From: Lineus longissimus
Taxonomy: Eukaryota > Nemertea > Pilidiophora > Heteronemertea > Lineidae
Direction: 5' to 3'
Assembly (NCBI RefSeq): GCF_910592395.1
Contig: NC_088324.1
Span: 560,001 to 624,000 of the forward strand
Length of the DNA: 64,000 bases
Under the pieces are notes generated by a model. The model searched no databases, was not told the origin of the DNA, and saw nothing but the letters and a program-made list of their open reading frames with translations. This document shows, piece by piece, positions 32,926-43,229 of this stretch (the stretch's first letter is position 1; every line of letters starts with the position of its first letter). The translations under genes and the position numbers were made by a program.

Positions 32926-33764
32926 TCTAGTACAATAAATCCAGAAATATTTGCTGCAATTTTGTTTGCGCTTTTATGAAATGAGAACTTTTTCATACTT
33001 TTTATTCACCATTTTGAGAACCTAGTAACAGTACTACCTTCACAATCAGATTTACTTGTTCATGGCCGTGTAGTTTCTAGATTATCTTTAAACATGAAAA
33101 AATGGCTCAAAAAAGGCTCACAACTATTTATGGGTTTGCAGTGTGCATGTCTGGGAAAAAATTTTCAAAGTAATTTTCACGGTAGAGTTTGTGTCTTTGT
33201 TGTTTAAGGATTGGTGTGAGATTCTCAAACTACATGAAAAGGATGGCGTTTATTTAGGTTAGTCGATTGTGAAATAAGGTTGACGATTGGGTAGGGAATT
33301 TATACCACTCAAATTCACCCTTCCAGTCTAACTTTGCATAAGGGTTGACCATAGGGCACCACCATTTTGGCCAGAACTTGAAGTCCTAAAGCAATTAGAA
33401 CACTTTCAACACGCAGTGAATGTCAGTTTCAAGGGATGGAAGTCTGTTCATTGTTTTCCACAGAACAGACTCACACCCTTCAAATTGGTATTCACTTCAT
33501 TTTAAAGGCGTTCTAATTATTTTAGGATTTCAAGTTCTAGCCAAAATAGTGGCGCCTATGGTCGTTCCTTAACATGTGCCACCGCAGTTAGGTGCCAATT
33601 GGATTTATTATCCAAGCGACTCTGTCTTCACCCAGAGGTTGAGTCCACGCAGGCTACTCATGTTTTTCACTTGGTGTCATCTTTTGCCTGCCCTGGCAGA
33701 GATATCAGATACAAGGAACATCGGTTTTACATCTCATTCAAAAGACTGTGATGAGCCAGGAATT

Positions 33765-33882
33765 TAGTTTCTTGAAAGCCTTGTGGTTCATCGAGAAATA
33801 CAGTCCCGGGTTGTTCTCATCAGGATCGCATGAAGGCTTGATGCAGGGTAGCCAGCACTGATGACCTTCAGGCTATGACACT
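33765..33882 (-). mobile_element. tRNA-derived SINE (degenerate), block A
   Basis: It matches in order the element at 54015-54140: a TTTCTTGAAAGCC..GGTTCATC.GA body, a CCCGGGTTGTTCTC box-B region and GGTAGCCAGCACTG..GGCTATGA. It lies directly upstream of a CDK5RAP3-like exon; block B has the same insertion at 58286-58403. Confidence 0.5.
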
Positions 33883-34598
33883 CCTTGACTATACGAGGAA
33901 GAGGGCTTTCAGTAAACTCTGAAAATGTTTTTTCAGCTGAAGTCGCGCAAATCTTGATGAGGAATGTTAATTATGAGGTAACTGCACTGAAGAAACAGAT
34001 CGTGAAATGTAAACAGATTCAGAAGGATATGGTGAGGAAGGAGTCTGAGTACAGGAGCGGGGAGGCTGAGTATCTTGAGAAATATAATGCAGCGTGTCGA
34101 TAGATGGAGATCATGGTATCAGGGTAAGATACATTGAGCATTGCCATCCGAGTGGTTAATCTCAGTGACAAATTTTCTGCAAATTTTCATTGGGTAAGAG
34201 TTTTGCTTTCAGGGACAATCGCAAGCAATAGTGTTAAACCAAGAAATATAGCCTCAGAAGTGAAAGTAGGGCTGATTTGTGTTTCTTATTTTTCAGGGCA
34301 ATAAGATAAAATCAGAGCTGTTATCGTTAGTGAAACATCTTCCTGCCGAGTTTGATAGAATAACAACAGCTACCAGTGACCTCAAAGAACCAGTCAACTT
34401 GTATGAAATGTTCATCGAGTTCACATTAAAAAAGGTGAGTACTGGTTTGACTGACATAAAGCCTGTTATTGTCGGAGACTGATATTGCATATGACGTATT
34501 ATTGGCTGCCAAATCCCCCTATTAGAAGAGCTAAGTCTCCTTATCTAATATCATGACCATTTCCTGATCATTGTAAGCTAAATCTTGGAGATACTTAC

Positions 34599-34854
34599 CT
34601 TGGAACATTCCAGCCTCTTCTGATCCTTGCTGCTCAAAGTTGCTGTTCTGAAAGTTTCCTGATCGGATATAATAACATACTACAAGACTAGTTACCTGCA
34701 TCACTTGTGACCCATGAAACCATGAGAGGCTGACAAGATGAATCTGTGGTGTCGACATTAAGTCTCTCAGCTGCAAATACCTTGGTGAGGTGCAGAGACT
34801 TCAACTCGCTGAAGATGGGAAGGTTGTTAACCGTGTATGCTAACCGCAGCTTCG
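34599..34854 (-). CDS. Two exons of an unidentified minus-strand gene, block A
   Basis: Exon 34854-34696 follows acceptor GACATCTAG and reads KLRLAYTVNNLPIFSELKSL, then HLTKVFAAERLNVDTTDSSC and QPLMVSWVTSDAG, ending at donor GCAG/GTAACT. Exon 34658-34599 follows acceptor CGATCAG and reads NFQNSNFEQQGSEEAGMFQ, ending at donor CAAG/GTAAGT. Phases match (1/1). Block B preserves both exons with almost no change. I do not recognise the family, and no further exons could be joined. It is antisense to the CDK5RAP3-like copy, just beyond its last visible exon. Confidence 0.4.
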
Positions 34855-34859
34855 CTAGA

Positions 34860-35690
34860 TGTCACAATGAAAAACCAACACATACTAAGCTGTCCCTCCA
34901 AGGGACAGGGGACTGTGGCTATATTTGGGTCCACTCAGACAGTTGTGGGTCTGTTAGTACAAGATTCCAACGTAAGATGGCATTACCATGTTATGGTCAG
35001 GTCCTTGCCTGTGACAAGAATCTGTCAGCTCTGTGACATGTGTTATGCCATAGAAGTTTGGTGAGCTTCCCCAGTGTTGTCATGGTAACAGAGCATCATC
35101 CATGACATCATCACTGACAGCGTCCAATCCAGGGGCGTATCCAGGTGACAGAAAAAAGTAGGCATGCGCTGCATTTCTCCTCCAGATTTCCGGTTTGTTC
35201 CTAAATTTCATAATCTATTTCAAAGATTATGATTAATTGGGGAGGGGGTGCATGTGTCCAGTGTGCCCCCTTTTGGTCTGTGCCTGCAATCGGCCAGTCA
35301 GCAATCGACTTTCTGATGATGCCTCATTGGTGAGAGGAATTCACTCTGTTGACCTCATGTGGCCCATCAAACCAAAATGGGTAGCATATTGGTTTAGGGG
35401 CCATTGGAGTTATCCACGTGTTCGTATAGCTTAGCGAATCAGCTATGTACATTTTGATAAGAAATCCATCTGTGGATCTTTCCTGATGCTTGAGAGATTC
35501 ATAAATATGTTCACAGGAAACAACAAGCTTTTATGGACTTTGTTTGGAGAAATCAAAGTTTTCTGACAAAACATGAGACATTTTCCTTTGGGTGAACTTC
35601 ATGAAACTTCCTTTCAAATGTATTTTGGATTCTATTTTTGCCAAATTGACTAGTGGAAGACAGGTTTGCTGTTCATGAGACATATGAGGT
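34860..35690. other. Non-coding sequence, block A
   Basis: Nothing is supported as a gene. The stretch is closely conserved in block B (59380-60210), as expected of the segmental duplication rather than of selection. Confidence 0.35.
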
Positions 35691-35692
35691 CC

Positions 35693-36050
35693 TAATCTAA
35701 AAGTGGATCAACATCTTAATTTCAATATAATTTCATATCATCAGTGCTTCTGGCAGCCTATGACCCGATTGGGTGTGATGGGGTCAAAAATAAAGAACAA
35801 AAACACTCACATTCAAATAATATATGTTACATTTTGGATATAAAGGCATTCTACCCAAGACAAGATTAATCTGAGCTCATAATCTAAAAGTGGATCAACA
35901 TCTATATAATTTCATATCATCAGTGCTTCTGGCAGCCTACGACCCGATTGGATGTGATGGGGTCACAAATAAAGATCAAAAACTCTCACATTAAACTTAC
36001 ATTTTGGATATAAAGGCATTCTACCCAAGACAAGGTTAATCTGAGCTTGT
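35693..36050. repeat. About 185-bp tandem repeat, 2 copies, block A
   Basis: Units start AATCTAAAAGTGGATCAAC and contain GCTTCTGGCAGCCTA and AAAGGCATTCTACCCAAGAC. Block B has three units (60213-60735). Confidence 0.85.
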
Positions 36051-36509
36051 GTCAACTCATTATTTCAAGATTACCTTTTTACAGACACCCTGTACACTGG
36101 TGATGTCAATCAATGCTATAAACCAGGAATTGCATAATTGATCAGCTAACTCACAATCAGGTGTACAGCACCTGACATATTTAACCCTTTTGCTACTAAC
36201 TGCCTGATTTCACCTGCTGTATTTATGTCAGAATATTCCTGTAGAAATCAAGCTTTATATTTCATACAGCGCTGTATTGAAAATCCGTCGTTGTATGATT
36301 GACAGTTGAAGGCAAAAGTAAGTAGTAAAGAGCCTGAACGGCAACTTGGACCCCCCTGCAGAAATCTGCTTCCATATTTTGTCCCATTCAAAGCAGTTAT
36401 ACTAATAGTAGCGACACAAAACACTGCTTCAACTAAAAGGAGGCTGTTTATATTTTACATTGAAAACATTACTAAGTTGTAACCAAGGTGTTTTAGAATA
36501 TGCCTGTCC

Positions 36510-37597
36510 AATACAGCTAACATACAGACTGTTATCAGTCCAGGATGAGGTGAATTCTGAAACATTTCTTTTAAATTCCAATACAGCTAACATACAGACT
36601 GTTATCAGTCCAGGATGAGGTGAATTCTGAAACATTTCTTTTAAATTCCAATACAGCTAACATACAGACTGTAACCAGTCCAGGATGAGGTGAATTCTGA
36701 AACATTTCTTTTAAATTCCAATACAGCTAACATACAGACTGTTACCAGTCCAGGATGAGGTGAATTCTGAAACATTTCTTTTAAATTCCAATACAGCTAA
36801 CATACAGACTGTTATCAGTCCAGGATGAGGTGAATTCTGAAACATTTCTTTTAAATTCCAATACAGCTAACATACAGACTGTTACCAGTCCAGGATGAGG
36901 TGAATTCTGAAACATTTCTTTTAAATTCCAATACAGCTAACATACAGACTGTTATCAGTCCAGGATGAGGTGAATTCTGAAACATTTCTTTTAAATTCCA
37001 ATATGCCAACATACAGACTGTTATCAGTCCAGGATGAGGTGAATTCTGAAACATTTCTTTTAAATTCCAATACAGCTAACATACAGACTGTTACCAGTCC
37101 AGGATGAGGTGAATTCTGAAACATTTCTTTTAAATTCCAATACAGCTAACATACAGACTGTTACCAGTCCAAGATGAGGTGAATTCTGAAACATTTCTTT
37201 TAAATTCCAATACATCTAACATACACACTGTTACCAGTCCAGGATGAGGTGAATTCTGAAACATTTCTTTTAAATTCCAATACAGCTAACATACAGACTG
37301 TTACCAGTCCAGGATGAGGTGAATTCTGAAACATTTCTTTTAAATTCCAATACAGCTAACATACAGACTGTTACCAGTCCAGGATGAGGTGAATTCTGAA
37401 ACATTTCTTTTAAATTCCAATACATCTAACATACACACTGTTACCAGTCCAGGATGAGGTGAATTCTGAAACATTTCTTTTAAATTCCAATATGCTAACA
37501 TACAGACTGTTATCAGTCCAGGATGAGGTGAATTCTGAAACATTTCTTTTAAATTCCAATATGCTAACATACACACTGTTACCAGTCCAGGTTTTTT
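36510..37597. repeat. 70-bp minisatellite, about 15.5 copies, block A
   Basis: Unit CAATACAGCTAACATACAGA then CTGTTACCAGTCCAGGATGA, GGTGAATTCTGAAACATTTC and TTTTAAATTC. Variants are ACCAG/ATCAG, CAGCTAAC/ATGCTAAC and GACTG/CACTG. Block B carries about 23 copies (61192-62790). Minus-strand open frames here are spurious. Confidence 0.95.
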
Positions 37598-37979
37598 TTC
37601 TTTTAAATTCAGAATTTGAGATGACGCGGCAAGTAATAAATGCATATTGGAATACATTGGAGTGCACTGTTGGGCGCCTCGCCTGGGAAATTAATGGTGC
37701 GTCGTGACAGACCTTGTTTGGGAGTGTTCCCGACTAAGGACGAAGGCTTAGACATGGATAACAAACTCCGACGCTGTCCAAGGACATGATGCATGAAACT
37801 GGAAATGTTTCCAAATTAAACCTCATCCCAAACCTTTTACAGAACTATGAGATATAAGCATGTCTTATGACAGATATCTTTGAAGTGAGTTGAGTGAAAA
37901 GCAAAAGTACCAAAATGCACATCCTTATAAACCAGTTATTAGAAAGCTTTAGAGGTTCAAACAAAATTCTACCGGCTTC

Positions 37980-39060
37980 CCTGCCTTTCTTCATTATAAG
38001 AATACTTCTTATAGTCAACAATTTATTGTTACAGTTTATATAGTAAACGGCCTGCAGCAGTGTGAATAGTTCACACAGTTTATAGTTCATGTGGTTTATA
38101 TTGTTTTCAATAGTTCTATTTATCGATGTGGATTATATAATCTATTACTAGGATAATTCTACAATACTCAACATCATTCCCTGTTGTCTAGATAATACAG
38201 GGTTCCCGATTTTAAACTCTTCACATATTTCTCCTCTGAAATCATTGAAATGAATTCTGCAAAGTCTACTTTCACTAAACGGAATCTGTGAAATAAGAGG
38301 TTATGGTTTACCTTGTAATTGCTGAGAAAATACTCATAGTTTCATCGATATAAGACTCTTTCTTCATCATAAGAATATATCATTCAGTTTAAAGTTTATT
38401 GTTACAGTTTATATAGTAAATGTACATTCAGTTTAAATAGTTAACACAGTTGATTATAATCTTTTATTAGTATAAGTCAACAACATTTGTTGTCATCCAG
38501 ATAAGATGGGTCTCGATTTCAAACTCTTTACCTGTTTTCTCCTGAATTAATTGAACATGTTAAATGAAATTTGCAATCTCCACTTTCACTGAACTGAGGT
38601 TGGTGAAAAGTACTTTTGGTTTACCCAGTAGTTGCGGAGAGAACTCTGGTTTCACAAACTGTTTCATACAGTTTGAAGTTTATTGTGACAGTACTGACAG
38701 TTTAAATAGTTGATAGTTTATGTAGTTTATATAGTTCAATGTGGTTCATAATCATATGGTTCATAATCATATGGTTCATATAACCTATTGCTAGTACAAG
38801 TCTACTCAACTAAGCAACATTCCCTGTCATCTAGATGAAACAGGGATATCGGTTTCAAACTCTTCACCTATCTTTCACCTGAATTCTGCCATTTCCACAG
38901 TCGCGTCCCAAAACATACAGTTAACAGTTTATCATGACAGTTTATATAGTTAATGTACCTACAGTTTAAATAGTTAATACAGCTTTTATAGTTTTGTGTA
39001 TCTATTATATAATCTATTACCAGTCTACAGTCCAGATAAAACAGGGTTATATAGATTTCT
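37980..39060. repeat. Degenerate AT-rich repeats of about 300-400 bp, block A
   Basis: Three diverged units (starting near 37980, 38360 and 38660) share, in order, AGTTTATTGTTACAGTTTAT, ATAGTT runs, TCTATTA, CTAGATAA.ACAGGGTT, TTTCAAACTCTT and a CTTTCACTGAAC end. Non-coding; it forms the 3' flank of the cGLR gene. The same arrangement closes the window (63130-64000). Confidence 0.7.
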
Positions 39061-39205
39061 CTCTGAGCAACAGTGTCCTGAAATGAACACTGCGATGTCC
39101 TCTTTCACTGAACATGTAATTGGTTTTACACATTAATTGCACAGAGCACTCAAGTTTGAACAATCTAAGACCTTTTCTATCCACATTACAGACAAGTCCC
39201 TCTGA

Positions 39206-42175
39206 TTATTTTTTGAGTGCCTCTGCGATAAGCCCTTTAATCATCTCTAGAGTGTCTTGAGTACTAATTTCTTTCATCTTCCTGTAAAACATCCCCTCTA
39301 GAGTATCTAGAGTACGAATTTCTTTCATCTTCCATCTGGTCATTCGACCACTGATGATGTCAACAGCGAGGTATGTCCATTTCTCATCTATGGATTCCAA
39401 TTCTCGGATAACGGCCCCACTATCTATGGTGTCCTTGGTCTGTCCAAGGCAACTCCTGGCATGGTCTCTCCCCTCCACTTCTGTGGATTCAGTTTCCAGT
39501 GGAACTGTCCCAGGGACTCTGGTGTTCTTGGTCTGTCCAAGGCAACTCCTGGTATGGTCTCTCCCCTCCACTTCTGTGGATTCAGTTTCCAGTGGAACTG
39601 TCCCAGGGTCTATGGTGTCCTTGGTCGGTCCAAGGCAACTCCTGGTATGGTCTCTCCCCTCCACTTCTGTGGATTCAGTTTCCAGTGGAACTGTCCCAGG
39701 GTCTATGGTGTCCTCGGTCTGTCCAAGGCAACTCCTGGCATGGTCTCTCCCCTCCACTTCTGTGGATTCTGTTTCCAGTGGAACTGTCCCAGGGTCTATG
39801 GTGTCCTTGGTCTGTCCAAGGCAACTCCTGGTATGGTCTCTCCCCTCCACTTCTGTGGATTCAGTTTCCAGTGGAACTGTCCCAGGGTCTATGGTGTCCT
39901 TGGTCATTTCATGTGACCTCCTTGAATAGACTGTCACCTCTACTATTTGACATTCGATGTCTAGTGGATCAGCACCAACATCTTTGGTTTCTTCTCCCTT
40001 TCTGCACAGTCTTCTCACAAAGGCTTTCATTATGCTGGCCACTTTTGCACTCTTGGCAACATCAAGTTTGAGTCCCGCCAAGACATTGTGACCTGGTGCA
40101 AAGAATGTAGGGATGAAACCCTTGTGGAGGGCGTCAGCCAGGTCCTCATACACCTTACACACCATCTCACCAAGACTCTGCTCTGATTTACGGAAATCCT
40201 CAGCATTCATCAGAAACATGGACTTCAGCTGGTAACTGCTGATGTAGTCATCAACATTCTTAGGTAGACCTTCACCTTCAGCAATCATGATGCGGCACAC
40301 ATCTGGGTTCTTCAGACATTTGGCTGTGATATACACATTCTTGATCCTGTTTTCTAGGCTATTGATATGTTCCACCTCAAGATGTGAAAACGATATCCGC
40401 CAGAGTTCCTTTAATTGTTGTTTCGTCAACTGCTTGGCTAATTTGCTCTTTTCATGAGGTGGTTTAGGTACCAGGAGGTATCCCCTCTTCTTGAGTTCAT
40501 TGTGGTCCATCAACCAGGTGCTTTGTTTGAATTCCTCCCGCCAGTCATCAAAGTGAACACAAGGCACAGCATCAACTGATACACGCAGTTTGTTTGATTT
40601 CCAATCAAGTAAAATGGGAGAACAGGCTTTTCGATTTTTGTCAATATCAGGCCCAGCTAAATCTCCAGGTTGGTAATATTTCAATCCATATCCAGATGGT
40701 TTTGATTCAATAGTAGTCTTCAATTCATCGAAAAAGTATCGATGGAAGTCTCTGCTGCCACTTGGCAAATATCTTTTGCCTCCAGAATATTGCGCATATC
40801 CTGAATGCACTGGAATGGGATGAGTTGACCTCTCCTCATATAGGAACAGTATGTCCATTTCATTAGGGAGACCAACCCTACATCTCTCTGCAACACTACC
40901 ACAAACCTTCTGATTCTGGCTGGCATCAAATAGCCTTAACATTTCACCTGTGTGCAGGGAATCAGGCATAAATTTCAAAACTGCATCATGCACCTTCTGT
41001 GCCATCGCATTAGGTATTTCCAAGACCCTTCCTATCCCTGGAACTTGGCTGAAGTTTTCTAGTGGCATTTTGAGTATCTCTACTGGACTAATTGAGAACC
41101 ATTTGAAATAATCAATGCAATCAGAAAATGGCAAGCAACATATTGCAGAAGATGCTTCCTCGAATCCTTTCAGTAATGGTAACCGGACAATATCAATAAA
41201 TCCATGAGTGCAACTCAACTGAAGACAATTTTGAAGTAGTGGAGTTGCAAGGTCATTACTATCTTCCACTGCATCCAAAATCATTCTTGCACACCAGGTG
41301 TATCCAAGATCAACACATGTACGAATTGAAGATATAGGGTGAGCCTGGTTGGTTTTGATCCAATGTGATACCATATCCTCATCTCTTCTCTTGATAGAAA
41401 TATCAATAGGAGTCAAACCAAATTGTTTACCTTTAGGATTCACACTAAGGCTACCCATGTAATCTAAAAGATCAGTATTGGATGATACAGCTGCCGCGTG
41501 CATCACATTCCACCCATTCTTATTAGTGGCGTTCACATCAGCCCCGAGACTGATGAGATGTTTGAACATGTCCAGGTTTACATTCAATGATGAGATCAGT
41601 AGCGGGGTGCTATCATTACCAGTCCTACAGTTCACATCCAAGCGGAGGCTAGTAACCAGGTAATCGACAAGATCAGTACTGGATGATTGAGCTGCCATGT
41701 GCATCACATTCCACCCATTCTTATCAGTGGCGTTCACATCAGCCCCGAGACTGATGAGATGTTTGAACATGTCCAGGTTATCCTGCATTGATGAGAACAG
41801 TAGCGGGGTGCTATCATCACCAGTCCTACAGTTCACATCCAAGCCGAGGCTATTAACCAGGTAATCTACAAGATCAGTATTGGATGATAGAGCTGCCATG
41901 CGCATCACATTCCACCCATTGTTATCAGTGGCGTTCACATCAGCTCCTTGACTGACTAGGTACTCAACAACTTTCTGTTCACTTGACATTGCCGCACAAT
42001 GCAGCACCATCTGCCACTCGTCATTCTTGGCGGTGATATCTGCCCCCTGGTGGACAAGAGACTGAACTTGATCCAAGTTGCCATCTTTGGCCGCTTTGTG
42101 TAAAGGATACTTTTCAGGTTTCTCACCAGGTGCCATTTCACCACTACTCTTTTGTGAAGTTATCGCCGTGGCCAT
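39206..42175 (-). CDS. Ankyrin-repeat/Mab-21 nucleotidyltransferase (cGAS-like receptor)
   Basis: One uninterrupted 989-codon frame. Residues 22-280 hold about eight ankyrin repeats, including a 67-residue module repeated at 87-153 and 154-220. Residues 385-725 are a Mab-21/cGAS fold: helix-turn CGSVAERCR with Gly426-Ser427, NEMDILF with Glu439 and Asp441, SVDAVPCV with Asp535, and a C-terminal SSYQLKSMFLMNAED lobe motif. The metal-binding triad is complete, so catalytic activity is plausible. In this family the product is a cyclic dinucleotide made on sensing nucleic acid and read by STING; the ligand and product here are inference. Residues 758-912 are five 31-residue repeats. The start is supported by context (AAAATGGCC) and by the same N-terminus in the broken paralogue. 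No signal peptide or membrane segment is seen. Confidence 0.88.
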   Translation of the reverse strand: MATAITSQKSSGEMAPGEKPEKYPLHKAAKDGNLDQVQSLVHQGADITAKNDEWQMVLHCAAMSSEQKVVEYLVSQGADVNATDNNGWNVMRMAALSSNTDLVDYLVNSLGLDVNCRTGDDSTPLLFSSMQDNLDMFKHLISLGADVNATDKNGWNVMHMAAQSSSTDLVDYLVTSLRLDVNCRTGNDSTPLLISSLNVNLDMFKHLISLGADVNATNKNGWNVMHAAAVSSNTDLLDYMGSLSVNPKGKQFGLTPIDISIKRRDEDMVSHWIKTNQAHPISSIRTCVDLGYTWCARMILDAVEDSNDLATPLLQNCLQLSCTHGFIDIVRLPLLKGFEEASSAICCLPFSDCIDYFKWFSISPVEILKMPLENFSQVPGIGRVLEIPNAMAQKVHDAVLKFMPDSLHTGEMLRLFDASQNQKVCGSVAERCRVGLPNEMDILFLYEERSTHPIPVHSGYAQYSGGKRYLPSGSRDFHRYFFDELKTTIESKPSGYGLKYYQPGDLAGPDIDKNRKACSPILLDWKSNKLRVSVDAVPCVHFDDWREEFKQSTWLMDHNELKKRGYLLVPKPPHEKSKLAKQLTKQQLKELWRISFSHLEVEHINSLENRIKNVYITAKCLKNPDVCRIMIAEGEGLPKNVDDYISSYQLKSMFLMNAEDFRKSEQSLGEMVCKVYEDLADALHKGFIPTFFAPGHNVLAGLKLDVAKSAKVASIMKAFVRRLCRKGEETKDVGADPLDIECQIVEVTVYSRRSHEMTKDTIDPGTVPLETESTEVEGRDHTRSCLGQTKDTIDPGTVPLETESTEVEGRDHARSCLGQTEDTIDPGTVPLETESTEVEGRDHTRSCLGPTKDTIDPGTVPLETESTEVEGRDHTRSCLGQTKNTRVPGTVPLETESTEVEGRDHARSCLGQTKDTIDSGAVIRELESIDEKWTYLAVDIISGRMTRWKMKEIRTLDTLEGMFYRKMKEISTQDTLEMIKGLIAEALKK
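39408..39904 (-). repeat. 93-bp in-frame repeat in the cGLR C-terminus
   Basis: Five full and one partial copy of a 31-codon unit: TKDTIDPGTVPLETESTEVE then GRDHTRSCLGQ. Length is a multiple of three, so copy-number changes keep the frame. The peptide is acidic, Thr/Ser-rich and probably disordered, with one Cys per unit. Plus-strand open frames over this stretch are shadows. Confidence 0.95.
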
Positions 42176-42960
42176 TTTGATAAAATGGAAATTAAATATA
42201 TTTATCGTTGATATGATACAGAATTGTTTAATCCTGAAAGTGAAACTATTTGACTTGTCTGAAGAAGAAGTAGTTGTTTCGTGATTGTTTACCTTTGTCT
42301 GTGCACTGAATCTTACTTTGTATTATTTTCTGCGTTCCAAGCAAATGGTTAATGTCTTACAGATTTTGATGTTCTTTTATGCAATCCTTTCTGTTATAGT
42401 GGGTTAGGGTATTGTATTGGCTTGCATTAGGATGATAACTAAGAGGTCAATTTGTGAGGTCAACTCTAAACTAGAACTTTTTGAGAAATGAAAATAATCA
42501 CTGATTGATATGTTCCTTGGTGCAATGGAGAGAGGCTTTGGAGATCTTTCAAATCGTGTAGTTTTTTTTTCAGTTGACTTTGAAAAAAATGACTATTTAT
42601 GACGTTGTCTGATATAAGACTACTTAAAGATTCCTTTTGCAAGTTTCTATTCCAACTGGTTGTAAGAATGCACACATTGATCATGTCAATCTTATAGCAA
42701 TGTATTATGATCAATACTGGAAAGACAAATTTGCAAATGTTTTTTTCTTCTGACTAAAGAAATTTGTAGGAAAAATACTGGTCAGTTAAAATGAAATGAA
42801 CTTGTGAATGTCAATGCCTTTTAAGGCCAAAATAAGTAGAAATATAATTGCTTTACCTGTTTTTGGTGTTGACTTGAAGACTGTTAAACCTCAGGTTGAT
42901 AGTGATTAAAAAAATCACCACCAAAAGTCCATCACTCGTGTCTTTAAAATGTTGTTGTGA
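42176..42960 (-). promoter_or_regulatory. 5' flank of the cGLR gene (leader/promoter region)
   Basis: About 780 bases upstream of the start are nearly identical to 52265-53025, upstream of the broken paralogue, so the duplication carried the promoter region along. No TATA box can be assigned with confidence. Confidence 0.5.
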
Positions 42961-43229
42961 GTTTTGTTACCACATTCAAGTTGTCTAGCGGCTCCACAAT
43001 CCTCTTCACTACTTGCGCTGGTCCAAAATATCACCGTCAGTTTGGATAAAATCAAGTCTGCAGCTATTTGAATTGAAACTGAGTGAATTAATCCAAAATC
43101 AGGTTTTGAATAATCACATGTGAATGTACAGTACCTTAATCCAAAACAAATTTCCATCCTGTTCTATTCAAAACACTGTGTCAATTGTATAATCCAAACT
43201 TAGAAATATTGTGCCTTGAACTGGTTTCG

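Larger units (their letters stand above)
30317..34434 (+). pseudogene. CDK5RAP3: CDK5RAP3-like partial copy A (N-terminal third, disrupted)
   Basis: CDK5RAP3 is the UFM1-ligase adaptor of the ufmylation pathway. Visible pieces: exon 30317-30371 (MGRSMDNVPIDIHYNKSL), 31190-31230 (GWLINRHHCHQLWQ), about 31516-31552 (VEEITTMLQGT), 32171-32265 (INYFHCLRIVDLLKETEAGS, then FGRSQRMK), 33209-33257 (DWCEILKLHEKDGVYL), 33937-34115 (EVAQILMRNVNYEVTALKKQ onward) and 34297-34434 (GNKIKSELLSLVKHLPAEF onward). Damage: the exon 1 donor reads AT instead of GT; about 15 residues are missing around a minisatellite; FGRYSSQRMK (as I recall the family) has lost two residues; a TAG at 34101-34103 replaces a conserved Gln; and no exons follow for the remaining two thirds of the protein. 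Probably a decayed segmental duplicate. Confidence 0.75.

Noticed and set aside
39354-40071. Plus-strand frames of 150-190 codons
   Set aside because: Antisense shadows of the 93-bp coding repeat in the receptor gene; the minus frame continues far beyond the repeat and contains recognisable domains.
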